Below, piece by piece: positions 46,526-58,500 of a stretch of DNA of 64,000 nucleotides. Position numbers and translations under genes: made by a program. This DNA comes from Sequoia sempervirens (Eukaryota; Streptophyta; Pinopsida; Cupressales; Cupressaceae): contig VDFB02254991.1 in the NCBI GenBank assembly GCA_007258455.2, positions 124,001 through 188,000 on the forward strand, read 5' to 3'. Positions within the stretch are counted from its first letter, which is position 1; each line of letters opens with the position of its first letter. Under the pieces are notes generated by a model, which was given only the letters and a program-made list of their open reading frames with translations, was not told the DNA's origin and did no database searches.

Positions 46526-49500
46526 TGTTGTTGTTTTGCTGAGTGGTCAATGAGGCTATAATGTTCAAGGGGCCTACTAGTTATTGAGCTTCTTGGTTGA
46601 TGCAAGATCAAACTCCTATCTAAACCTACTCTAAATGGGGGGTATTAAAAAAATAAAAAGATAGATTAGGGACACAAGAGAGAAAAGAATGTTGATTCAT
46701 TCAGTTAATCAAACCTATTACTTTTCAAGGAATTCCTAAACTAAAACTGCAAAACAAATCAACCTGTAATCAATACAAAGCTAAACATTCATTCACAGTG
46801 CAAACTTCAACAATAGATCACAAATCACCATTTCAAACAAAAGAAAAGACAAACTTTACTCATTCCTTGAAAGATTCTAAATCAAATGATTAACATAATG
46901 AACTCCATTCCAGAGAACAACTTAAAGTAGGTTTAAGTTTAGTTGCTTCTACTATAGTGAAATAGATAAACAACATTTACAAATGTAGAAAGTTTCACCA
47001 GTGCATAGAAACTAATGTCTTCAAATTTCCCCATCTAAACCAACAAAATCAGAAAAATGCATCATCTATCCTACTGCTAAATTATATTCAGCTAACTTCT
47101 TTCCTAAAATTCTAACCCCTTCTCAATGAGCATATTTCACAATGAATAGCCTCTTGATTCCATAATTCTCTCCAACAAGAATGCATCCAAAAGATGTAAC
47201 TTTTGTGTGCATTTAATCCCCATAAAGGAAACTTTTTGTTCTCAACTTCTATTGACCTCAGTTAACTCCAGTGAGCTTCAATTGACACTTACACTTTCCA
47301 ACTACACTTTGACTTCTCTCCTTGCTGCATAATGTAGAGAAATATCCTTTTCTAGAAATCATATCTCATGGGCCCACCTTGTCTTCAGCTTACTCCCAGT
47401 CAATAGTCTTTTCAGAAAATCTCCCCTCTTTGTATGTGAGTTGGGCAAATCACTTATTAATGTGATCTATTATCACCAAAAAGGAACCTGTAAACATAAT
47501 AGATTAATTAATAAATACAATTAATCAAACTAATAATTAACCTCAAAAATAAATTAACTATGAATTATTTCAATTGAGGATGAATATAATAAATTCTTAA
47601 TTTTAATTTTCCTCAATCAAAATAATAATAAAATCCACTTTTTAAATTAATGTTATTTTAAAACAAAATAACATTAATATCATTTCTCTCATAGATTTAT
47701 GATCCTAGCACCATTTTTGAATTCGGGCAATAACCTATTCCAAAGCTCTGAGTCTAACAACAACCAGTCATCAAATCCACAACATGATTTGAAGCTAACA
47801 ATCCAACTATAACCAAGCCATTGTGTATATCACTGATCAAATGACATCATATGATGCAAAAATAAATGTGATTCTGTTGCTCACCAACCAACTGGTAACC
47901 TTTTATAATTTTCCCTTAGCCATATCTAAATTCCAGGGAGATGAACTATATTTCAAGTAAATGAAATCTTCAGTTACAGCCATTGAAAAGGAATGCTCCA
48001 TCCTGTCTTCTCCATTTTACATTCATTTCTATCATCACATGAAACTACAACATTTTTTCATAATTCCTTTATCCTCTGTGTTTTAATGTATGTCGATGCC
48101 CTGTTCCAAAACTTTCACTTCAACCTGTTTAATAATATCAATGGCAAGTGCACCAAAGACTGTGACCTCATCAATCAGAAGCTGCAATATTACAAGTCAC
48201 GTGATCAAATAATCTTTGCTCCAATTGAAGCAACATCATATCTCATTTTGCTTCACTTTTGTTACCAGATATAGCATTAGGAAAGCCCATCTCCCGCTCA
48301 TGAAGGTTTGCACCTAGAGGGGCCTGTCTAGTAGGTTGATATTTTGAATGATTGTGCTCACCTTTATATACTATTTCAATTACATGTTCATTATGAAACC
48401 GTTAAACCCTTTTCTTCATAGAACAATCAAGATGTGTACGTTTTATAACAGTTGTGAGGGTATTCATTCCCCTTACCCTCATTTTGCACAAACAGGGGAT
48501 GCTAGCAATGGCATGGAATTTGGCTTTTCAACTGCCAATTGCATGTGTTTTGAAAGTCTTGAAAGTTTCAATCGAATCCATTTTACATATGTCTGTGTTC
48601 TATGGGATGAATTCCCTTTTGAGGAATGTTGTCAAACCATTCATAACGCCTTCCTTACTTTCACATTTTTTCCCACTTTGTACCTCTCTTACAACCATGG
48701 AATTTCAAATGATCACGCTTCCTTGAAGCATTGCATTGAATAGTTGGCTACTCCCCATTCAACATCCATACTTCACTACAGATCTTCTATTGAAAAATTC
48801 ACAACCTTAACTATGCTTGTACACCCTGAATCATTTTCTTCTATGAGATGACAACTCTTTGAAGCTTTCTGTTAAATAGCTTGTGGCCTGTGTATGCTTG
48901 CCCATTTTGCATGAAAGTATCCATGCCGATTCAACCCTCTATTTTTGTGTGAATCCAGCAATCATGGAATCCCATGAAATCACATTCTTTATGCATACTC
49001 TATGTTTCTTGATCCTTTTCAACAATTTTTTTTTGTGCATCTCTTGCAATCATTTCCTTTCATGAGATCATTACATTTCCCAGACTACATTTTGATTGAG
49101 GCATTTTGTCAAACATCGCATGCCAATTGTCCATGCCTTCACATTCTCTTGCACAGATCTGCAATCATTGCGTCCCATGAGTTTGCATCTCTTTTGAGGC
49201 ATTTTGTGGAATGTTTAGTATGCATTATCCCATGCTTCATTTAGATTTCAAAAGCCTTTTCACCATATCTATTTTGCACATCTCCTACCATATGATGGTG
49301 TTCCATGAAAGAGCATTTTGTGAGAAACTTCTACGCCAAGACACTGACTGGGAGGATATGACTAGGTGCGGCATGTTTATCAGGGAAGTTGCAACTAAAA
49401 GTTTTTGAAAATTTGTTCAACAAATCCATTATGTGCCTATTCTACAATCATTTTTATTCCATGAAACAACATCCCTCCCTAAGGCACTTTGTCAAACCAT

Positions 49501-50959
49501 TTTCCTGATGTTTCCATAGTTTGCATGTATTTTATCAGGAACCATGATGCCTACTATCATGGTGCATTCCTTTGTGTTTCCTTGCTTGGATTTTCCTGAG
49601 AGTTTGTAAAGGCTTTTCAACGAATGCCATCAGTGCATATTTTTGGATCATTGTTTTCTTCATATCACATTTCTTTGAGTCTCCATCAAATAGTTCATTT
49701 TCCTTGTCGATGCTCTCTCCTTGAATGCTTGCTCAGTGTCGGAGGTGGGATCATAATTTATCCTCGCACATGACCTTTATTTTCTCTCTTGTGCCATCAG
49801 AAGCGGGGTTGGGTTTGATTTGTGTACAGGAACCTTACTTTTTTTTCGTCCAGTGCCTAGTTTTGCTCTGCTTTCGAACCCCAAATAAGTTGTGTGATCA
49901 GGTTTAATTCATGCACAGGAACCTTACTTTTTTCCTGTCTAGTGCCAAGTTTTGTTCCCATTCCGACAACGAAAGAATTTTTATTTTTTAACTTTGTTTA
50001 TATATTTTTTAATGATTTTCTAGGATTTTTAACTTTTTTACTTGTTTTAAATTTTTTCAATTTTTAAATTTCTTTTAAAAGATTTTCCATTTTATTTTAT
50101 TTTTAAATTTAAACTTAAAAGACTTCTTTATTATTATTTATTTATTTTAAAGTTTTATTTTAAATATTTTAAAAATTAAAATATTTAATTGTTTTCTTTA
50201 AAATTTAATCCTTTGATCTTTTAAATCTAAATTTTTAAAAAATTTAAATATTTTTGCAATAAAAATATTTATTTATTTTATTTATTTTTCAAGTATTTTC
50301 TTAAAATTTTCAATTTTAAATTATATCTTTGTATTTCGTATTTTATTTTTATTTTTATTTTTATTTTTGAGACTCCAAAGATAGGATAGATGACGCGAAG
50401 ATGACACAAGGATGACAAACAAAATTGGTTGAACAAATGATACAAAAACGAAGAACAAAAATGAAAATTTAGGGAAGAAACGAGACTACGAGGCGAAAAG
50501 ACGCTGACAAAGAGATAGGGAAAACGACCAAAACAAATGAATGAAAGATGAAGACAAAAAGAAAATGACACAACAAAAGATGGGGATTGGGATCGGGACC
50601 AGATAAGGAACGTGAACCCGAACAATACCCGAAGGAAAAGTAGGGAACCAGGATAGAGATGAAACTAGGAACAAGAACCTTGGAAAGGTTCCTTGTTTTG
50701 GTTCCGGTCTGATACCCGAACCTGAACCAAGTTCAAAAGGAACACAAAGGAAATGGAGATCAAAGTCGAGGCATAACTAGAACTTGATCCCACAAACCAA
50801 TCCTGAAAAAACAATGCAAACAAACAAGGAACGAGAAAGGACAAAAATGAGAACGACAAAGAGCAAACACGACAAAACCAAACAATGAAATGAAAGAAAA
50901 TAGAGGGGGTCCCCGAGTTTGCGAAGCAAAAAGTTGGGGCATGTATGCAGGGCATAACA
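46526..50959 (-). repeat. 5' LTR of the nested element, copy C
   Basis: TGTTGTTG start and ATAACA end on the plus strand. Holds the same degenerate array (about 47986-49540), 89-bp duplication (about 49813-49975) and T-rich stretch (about 49980-50365) as copy A. The minus-strand frames at 50278-51022 are by-products of a purine-rich composition. Confidence 0.6.
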
Positions 50960-51864
50960 AGTCTCAAGTGGTCTAGGTTGGAAAATTGAGCTCATGAAAG
51001 AGCATATTATAAATTCATGCACAAATAAATAGATTAGTATGGAGTCTAGGGTATGAGTTGGTTTGTAATGAGCTTAATTAGTTTTACTGTAGCAACAGTA
51101 TATGAATGAAAATGCTAGTTTGAAGGAACATTATCTCCTAAGTATTTTCTCTTCCAAATTATAAATGAAATGGTTAAGGAACCTTTTTTTTGTCTTCAAT
51201 TGTTTTAATTGAATGAGTGATTTTATTTCTACTTTAATTCAAAGAATTGATTAAATTCTCAAATAAGATCATGGGTTTGTGAGGGAAGATTTTAGGATTG
51301 CTAAGTAGTTTTTGATTTCAACACAATGAGTTGAATATTGTAATGCAATATGTCAATAGCCCCATATTATTGAGTCAAATTGCTAAAGTATTATAGGTTA
51401 GTACAAATGTGACTCCATTACCCAAAGGCAAGACACTAGTTTGTTTCTTTGGTTATCTTAAGTGCAAAAGAGTTAGTTTTGCATTAGACCAAGAGCTTGA
51501 AATGAGAATTAAAATCATTTAAACACCTTCAATTATAACATATAAATATGAGGTACTATCTTATTCCTTTCTTTAGGTAGAATTCATTTAAGGATCCACC
51601 AAATCCGTGAGGGTTTCTATCTATTTGTAGTTGATAGGAATATATTTGTTTGTTCAAATGTTCTTGATAAAATGGAAGATGAATATCATATGAACATAAT
51701 AAGGATTTCCCTCCTAGGTTTCATAGAGCTCGAGAGTAGAAGTAAGGGCCTAGTAATCCTTACTTGTTTGTTGGCCAATCCTTACCTATGCTTATTATTG
51801 GATTGTGGCTAATCCATAGGAATTTGGTAAGATCAAGTTTGGTTCTGAAAAAATATCCAATAGA
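50960..51864 (+). repeat. 3' LTR (last part) of outer element, copy C
   Basis: From AGTCTCAAGTGG to CCAATAGA, followed by the target word ACCTAA. Aligns with 35524-36428. Confidence 0.75.
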
Positions 51865-52667
51865 ACCTAATAGTTAATTAATGAATAATAAATTATTAGG
51901 TGATATTTTATATTTTACTCTAACACCCCCCTTAAGTACAACTTAGGGAGAAGCTAAAAACCTAATGATGAATACATGGATGGGTCCCAACTACAGGGAT
52001 TGATGAGTTACCAATGTATAAACACATAAATCTCTTTTTACTGGACAAAGGGAGAAAAAATCATGGGGAAAAGCTCCTCTCCAAAAGAAAGAATAACACA
52101 TATGTATACTATTGAAAGAAGGAAAGGACTTGATATGAACCCTCAAGTATTTCTTCTATCACATAAATACAATCAGTATCCCCCAAATAAGAGAGAGATG
52201 ATGAGAATATGAATCCCCCCACAAAGAAGTAGTTGATGTTCCAATGATGAAAGTTTGAAGATAAACTATGATCTAATACCTGCAAACAACATTTCTCCCC
52301 TTAGGAATAAATATAGCCACTAGTAATTTGAGGAGCCATTCCCATAAGATGAATGAATAATGAATCCAAACCAAAATGATGCGTTCCTCTAAAAACCACT
52401 TGAATGTCCACATGCTGCAATGAGATGTTGCCAATCCAAAATAGTTTGAAGACTAATGTAGAAAAAACTTCAAAGACAATGATGATGTGGTTGTCATGAA
52501 AGAGGAGATGAATGTACTCAATAATACTCCAAATATGTAATATGAGACTCCAAAAATAAGGTGATATTTATAATAGATATGGGTCCCACTTAGTTGTGTC
52601 TAGAAGAGAATGGATGCATTTTTATGAAAAATCTATAGAAAAGTCAACAAAATCCTCATAGTGAATA
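51865..52667 (-). mobile_element. Copia-like LTR end and internal fragment flanking copy C
   Basis: 51865-51925 completes the copia-like LTR begun at 32456; 51926 on is the minus-strand polypurine tract and about 740 bp of internal sequence, nearly the same as 9495-10232. The similarity to copy A ends at AGTGAATAT (52668). Confidence 0.6.
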
Positions 52668-53131
52668 TTGAAAATGACCTTCCATGGGCCCACACCAGGT
52701 GTATATAGGTCAATTTTTTCCAAATTTTCATGGAAAAATTATCCTCTCCCACCTTCCTGTTTTCACCCACCTAACTAGGGGTAGAAATAGGAGGGGACAT
52801 ATACTCACTTCTTCATCATATTTTTCTTATGATCCATTGAAATTTTCTTAAGCATTCTTCACACTATGATAGCTTCTTTATATTTTGAAACTAACCCAAT
52901 TTTGAGTTTTGTAGAACAAAACTTCACATCAAATGTTCTAGTTTCTCACCAAGCTTGAATGCTAGGGGCATCATCAATATCCACCTACTTGACCTCTACG
53001 ACCTCTATAGTATCTTTTTTGCAAAAAAAATGTAAAATTTCAAATTTTCAAATTTAGTGTTTGTCTTCTTAGCTACATTAGTGTAGCTAATTTATTTCCT
53101 AAAAATTGAGCTCACTAAAGTGTGGGAAAAA
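52668..53131. other. Non-coding stretch ending in a polypurine tract
   Basis: No gene is seen. A TATATA word lies near 52707. It ends with CTAAAGTGTGGGAAAAA (53115-53131), a polypurine-tract-like run just before an LTR start. Confidence 0.45.
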
Positions 53132-54150
53132 TGTAGTGTTGTAAAATTGCACCCCTTGGAAATTTCACACTTGTGCATCTAGCCTATTGCATTTATGAGA
53201 AAAACCTATAAGTCAAAATTTCGTGACTCCAAATTTATAGGTAATAACGATGAAGCATTAGCAACCTGAATACCTCACTTGTGCAATTTTTTTATTAGGA
53301 TGCTTGTGTGTCACACTGACATCCCCAAAAAATTTGAGATTAAAATAAGAATATTATGTGTCCTTTTCCTATAGCATGTGTCATTGTGGTAGAAATATGG
53401 ATGTAAGGCCTCCTCACACCCATGCAACCTCATGAGACTCCATTTTTCACTCTCATTCTCATGTTCTTTCATTCATTCTTATATAATATCATTTAATCTT
53501 TCTCTCTCTCTCTCTCATTCTACTCTATCTTCTTCATTCTCTCTTGCTCTCTATTGCTTCCATAGTGAAGCTCTACTAGATTTCTCTCAAGCAATAGTGA
53601 AGGCTCTCTTGCATGCAAGCTTATCACATCTATCAAGTCAAGATGGGAGCCACAACTTGTCGATAATTCTCTCTTGTCTTCTCATCTTGTCTATTTGATA
53701 TTATCTATTTGATCTCATGTACTTTATTCATTATAGGGGTTCTCCTCCTTTGTGGGGTTTCTTTCTATCATGCATCTTTTACTTTAAGTAATTTTTTCTA
53801 TCCCTATCTATCAGACTATTCATGGAGGTGGAAACACCAAAATGGGGATTTGACTAAAGAAAGCCCTAAAACAACCCCCAACATTTTTCTTGTTATGCTT
53901 TGTGTGCAGTTGTATAGGTTTGATAAGCTAGATTCTTCAAATACAAGGTTTTTATTCTCTATTTTACTAGAGAGGATAGCACAGGGTACAGACATCACCG
54001 TGAGACGTTTTCATCCATGTTCAAGTCTTAATCCTCCTCAGGGTAAAATATGTGATTTATGTACCTTCTATTTTTGTATACTAGAGATTTTGATTCTATC
54101 ATATGTTTCTATAATTAAGTTATTTTATCATTCTTGTTGTAAGTAGTTTA
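53132..54150 (+). repeat. Diverged gypsy-type LTR (right end uncertain)
   Basis: Starts TGTAGTGTTGTAAAATTGCA after a polypurine tract. It shares its start and an internal phrase (CTATTCATGGAGGTGGAAA at about 53813) with the LTR that begins at 54666. A CT dinucleotide run is at about 53497-53516. The 88- and 145-residue plus-strand frames here lie inside the LTR and look like chance ORFs. Confidence 0.45.
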
Positions 54151-54665
54151 GCAGTTATTCAATTAAGTTGTTAAATATTCTTCATACTTTTATATCATCA
54201 CTTGAGCTTTGATCCCTGAGGTGATTGAGGGCTATTTGCTCGTTGAGACCCCTTTGTCTCAAGGGTAGTGAATCTTATCCTTTACACATAAACATTCTCA
54301 TAAAAACTCTAAAAATTTTGATGTGGCGAGATTTCTACCCTCATTGCACCTCCATAAAGCAAGTAGAATCAAGGGGGCATACATCTACCCTCAAATTTCA
54401 TTATTTTTAGAAGTTTCAAATTAACACATTTTCTTGAATGTGCAGGATGATTTGTGAATTTCTAACTATTTATTTTACAAAATGTGGTTTCTAATGTTTT
54501 GGTTTTATAGATTACTACATTGGGGGCTTCATTTTCTCATTTGGCTTGAATGATCTACACCCTCTACAATATCCTTTTGGGTATCCTTTTATGATATGAT
54601 TTACTTTCAATACTTAAGCTTGCATATACACATAGTTTCATATGGTCACTAAAGTGGGGGATAAA

Positions 54666-57600
54666 TGTAGCATTGAAAATTGTACTCCCTTCTAGGTGAA
54701 AGTACAATTCCATGCTCTATTTGGAATCATCTTTAGTGATGTTGGTGTCAACCACCTCCCAAGAGCACAACCTACAAATAAATCTTCATAGACAAGAGAA
54801 GCACAATGCTATTTCACCAAAGATGAAAAAAGTATTTAGACGAGATATAGAATACATAATGTACATGCTTTTTAAAGCTATGAAAAATGTGATGAGTGAA
54901 CAACTACCCAATATGGTAAAAAACCACTCATGTGATCTACCCTAAGTGAAAACTTAACACTACACTAACACCCCCCCTTAAGTGCAAACTTAGGGATATT
55001 ATTATGAAAAATTAAAAAGAAAGATGGGCCCTTGATACAAGGCCATGTTAGGTACCCATGCACAACTGCTCTGCAATGCAAAAAAGGAAATCTCTCACAA
55101 CTAGAGAAAAGGAGAAAAACCTTGTGGGACAAAACTCCTCTCCAAAAGAGAGAAAAAAAAAGATGCATGGATGGAGGAATCAATAACATCCCCCAAGGAA
55201 GACATACATCATGTATATGTTACAATCAATAGCACCCCCATAAGAGGGAAAGAGAGAGACTATGTAGCCCCCCCACAATGTGTAATCGCCTGCAAAAATG
55301 GTAAGTTTTTGAAGACAAAACATGATCCAATGTCAGCAAACAACATGTCTCCTTTTTGGAAGAAATAAAACCAAGTATAAATGCAAGTATGCTTCCCATT
55401 CTGGATAGGAATTAGCAAGTGAAATCCAAATGTAGGATCATAATGTCTCTAAAATCTGCTCATGTGTCACCAAGACCTTGGAAGATGATTCCATGAACCA
55501 ATTAGGAACATGCCCAATCACAATAGAAGGTGACAAACAAGTTACCATTGGAAACTAATTTTGAACATTCTCCAAAGAAAAAGATGAAGTGATAATAGTT
55601 ATACCACAACTATCATCAAATAGGAAAATTAATCCTTCAAATGTGTCTTCCAAATTTTAAATATGAGATTCCATGAACAATGAACCAATGTCTGACAAAT
55701 AGGAATCCCAATCAGGAAGACAATGATAATCCTATTGCTCAAGAATGATGGAAGTATTTAATGAAGGTGGATAAACTATTTATGACAAAGAATCAAGAAT
55801 CTATGAAGCAACTACAACCTCATCTGAAGTCTCAAAAACCTCCAAAGAATTACAAGGACATGCTTTATCTTCTATGAAGAATAAAGAGGGACACTGGTAT
55901 TGGAAAGAGGATCATCAAGAGATGGCAAAGTATCAAGATCTCCATATGATTATCGAATGTAAGTCCAAAGAGCATAAGGGAACTCAAAATGAACACGTGA
56001 ATCCAAAAGGTCATCATCATTTATATGCTCAAAAATAACTCTAAAGACTCTAGCCCTATATCCTTTCCAAATCATATACTCGTGCAATGTGTGCTTGGAA
56101 TAGGAACTTCATTATACAAATATGGTAATAGATTCTTCTCACTAAGATGAGTGAGAATAAAATAAATCCATTGCCTAAAGTTCCCTTTCTCCAAAGAAAC
56201 CATTATAACTGAATTCTTCAAAATTTTCAAAGATAGTGCTTTCACAAGTATAAAAACTTCCAAAAAAGAATTATATGGTTGAAAATATTGATTTGGTGCA
56301 AAAAACTAGTGGGGATCATTTCCTTATCTCCATGCCAACACCAAGAAAAATCTAGAGAGAACAACACCAATCACCACATGTGAGAGACATCTCACAACTA
56401 CAACAAGCAAAGGGTTGTATATGAACACAAAAGGACTCTCACGCCTAGAGAATGTGGGATTGTTTATACCCTACTTCCAGTAAAAGAAGGAAACCCTAAA
56501 TAAATAAAATATTTGTGCAAAACTTTAGAATGCTAAAGTCTAAAACCAAAATATATATTAGCCAATGTCTTCAAACCAAGTTTCACGCCACTGGTTTCTC
56601 CAAAACGCTTAACAAACCAGCACATGGAAGGGGAAAATTTCATGGATCAAGGCATACAAATCATAGCCTTTGTGAAACTCTCTCACCTTCTGAAATGGAC
56701 CTACAAATCGTAGCCTTTATGAGTGGCCAAAAATTACATATGCTCCTCCTTTGCATGCCTCTATTCCCCAAAAAATGTTCACAACCTAGCTTTGACTCAC
56801 GTGGAATTCACAATGGGCGCCCAATGAAAACCATGACCTACACAAAAGAAAAGGAGTAGGCCTACAAATAAAATTTGCAGCCTCCCACAAATCAAATGGC
56901 CTACAAAAATGATGAATCACACCTCTTTCACACCAAAAATCGCCTCTAGCAATGAACAGTCGTAACCTCCATAAAGGAAAAATGCATTCTGTAGAGAAAT
57001 TTCATGGCTTCCTCAAACAAAAAATCATGTCAGCAATCACAAGCCTCTTGCAGATTCAATAGAAAAAAATAGAATTAAGGCAACTTCAAATTTTAATAAA
57101 TTTTAAATCCCAAAAAAAATATTTAGCAAACAAATGATCTTAGACTCTGATGAAAACTCTCAGCTGAAGGAGTTGTATAGATAGTCAGATCTAATACCAT
57201 GTTGGTGTGAACCACCTCCTAGGAGCACAACCTGCACATAAATCTTCACATATGAGAGAAGCAGAATGTTATTTCACCAGAGCTGAAAAATATATTTAGA
57301 TGAGATATAGAATACATAATGTACATGATTTTTAAAGTCGTGAAAAATGTGGTGGGTGAACAACTACACAATATAGGAAAAAACCATGTACGTGATTTAC
57401 CCTAAGTGAAAAATTAACATACACTAACATCTTTTACATCAATGCATTTTAGGCATTCCCTAGCCTTAATTTTTTTATCAACCTAGGAGAATGTGTTTAT
57501 ACCACCCTAGAAAGCATCTTATCAATTAAATAACATCAAATTAATCGTGGCAAGTGTCCTCACCATGGAAAAGTCTTGATTTAGCAAAATCTAAACACTC

Positions 57601-58500
57601 AAATCAAATTTTTTTGAGCGTGAAAGAGCTATTCTGGGGTGTGCCATGCCCTAGACCATCTATTTTGCTCAAAAAAATTGATTTCCCATTTTTGTCAGTC
57701 TCTAATTTTTGAGATACAATTTTAAATTTGGGCCTTGGTGGTAATTTAATCTCGAAAATTCAAATTTAAATGAGTTTGCCTAAACTTTGATTTATCATAA
57801 GTTCCAATATAAATATCAATTATTATTTTAAAATAAAAAAAGAGAATTACAAGACAACTACACTCTGCCAAAATACATTTAAATTTACATGTTTTTAATC
57901 TAAAATTTAGATTTAATCAAGTTGCTACAATGATTGGAGTTTGATGCCAATGGAAGAACATGATGGAATCTAGGTTTTGGATCTACTTATTTGGCCCTCT
58001 TCAACCACCTAATGTCTTGTTTTCAGATTATTCTCATCTTCAACCTTTCATCTACTTGCTACCCTACATAAGGTATTGCTAAATTTTATATTTTCATAAG
58101 GGTATTTGACTATCTCTTGGGTTGATCTCATTTATATCATTTAGAAATCCTTCTCTAACAAATTTGAGTGGGGCTTTTAGAATTTTATCTCATTACAACC
58201 ATAGATGCATTAAAGGTTAAGACCACACACATTGTTTCAATCAATCAATCGGCTATTCATGGAGGTAGAAATACAAAAATTTGGGTTTAACTTAGGAAAA
58301 ATCCTATATAGAAACCCCCTTGTCCTTCTTTGTTGATATTTTATAATTTTAGATCCAAATATAGTGATTTTAGAGAAGGGTTATAGAAGGAAGACATGGA
58401 GCTACAAGCTTGTGAAGAAGGATCTCATTCTAGGGAATGCTATGCCATAGACCAACTATTTCAACCTCAACTTACTATCACAGGTGCACAATGCTCAACC
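54666..58500 (+). repeat. Second diverged LTR of the same type, split by a copia-like element
   Basis: CTAAAGTGGGGGATAAA (54648-54665) precedes the start TGTAGCATTGAAAATTG. The LTR is interrupted at 54739/57430 and resumes with TCTTTTACATC; the phrase CTATTCATGGAGGTAGAAA recurs at about 58252. The right end is a guess. If this and the 53132 LTR are a pair, the interval between them is under 600 bp, too short for any coding internal region. Confidence 0.45.
54740..57429 (-). mobile_element. Small non-autonomous copia-like element
   Basis: LTRs of 231 bp (54740-54970) and 230 bp (57200-57429), both TGTTGGTGT...ACTAACA on the plus strand and about 87 percent identical by eye. Inside the left LTR lies CCCCCCCTTAAG, the polypurine tract on the minus strand; inside the right LTR the minus strand reads TGGTATTAGATC (57199-57188), close to the initiator-tRNA-Met primer site TGGTATCAGAGC. 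The 2.2-kb interior has no gag or pol that I can see. No exact 5-bp target duplication was found (AGTGA against TCTTT), though ATCTTTA-like words lie on both sides. Its internal start resembles 9495-10232. Confidence 0.75.

Larger units (their letters stand above)
43058..50959 (-). mobile_element. Nested pol-less gag element, copy C
   Basis: Direct copy of 632-8528. Up to about 45932 all compared bases are the same as copy A; beyond that, scattered differences occur, and the T-rich part of the LTR (about 50030-50290) has several indels. Confidence 0.65.
32812..51864 (+). mobile_element. Outer pol-less gypsy-like element, copy C (most complete)
   Basis: Order: 5' LTR 32812-36428, primer site 36429-36446, gag 37465-38736, acidic ORF 38684-39841, 3' LTR 40471-43057 plus 50960-51864, with a 7.9-kb opposite-strand insertion in the 3' LTR. 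Without that insertion it would be about 11 kb. ACCTAA on both sides is the likely target duplication. I found no protease, RT or integrase, so it fits a gag-only non-autonomous (TR-GAG/LARD-like) class. The two LTRs differ by roughly 10 percent by eye, so this insertion is old. No clear polypurine tract precedes 40471; the best purine stretch is GGAGGAACAAA at 40441. Confidence 0.7.

Noticed and set aside
53432..54146. ORFs of 88 and 145 residues as host genes
   Set aside because: They lie inside a diverged LTR, contain low-complexity CT-rich parts and show no domain or splice context that I can support.
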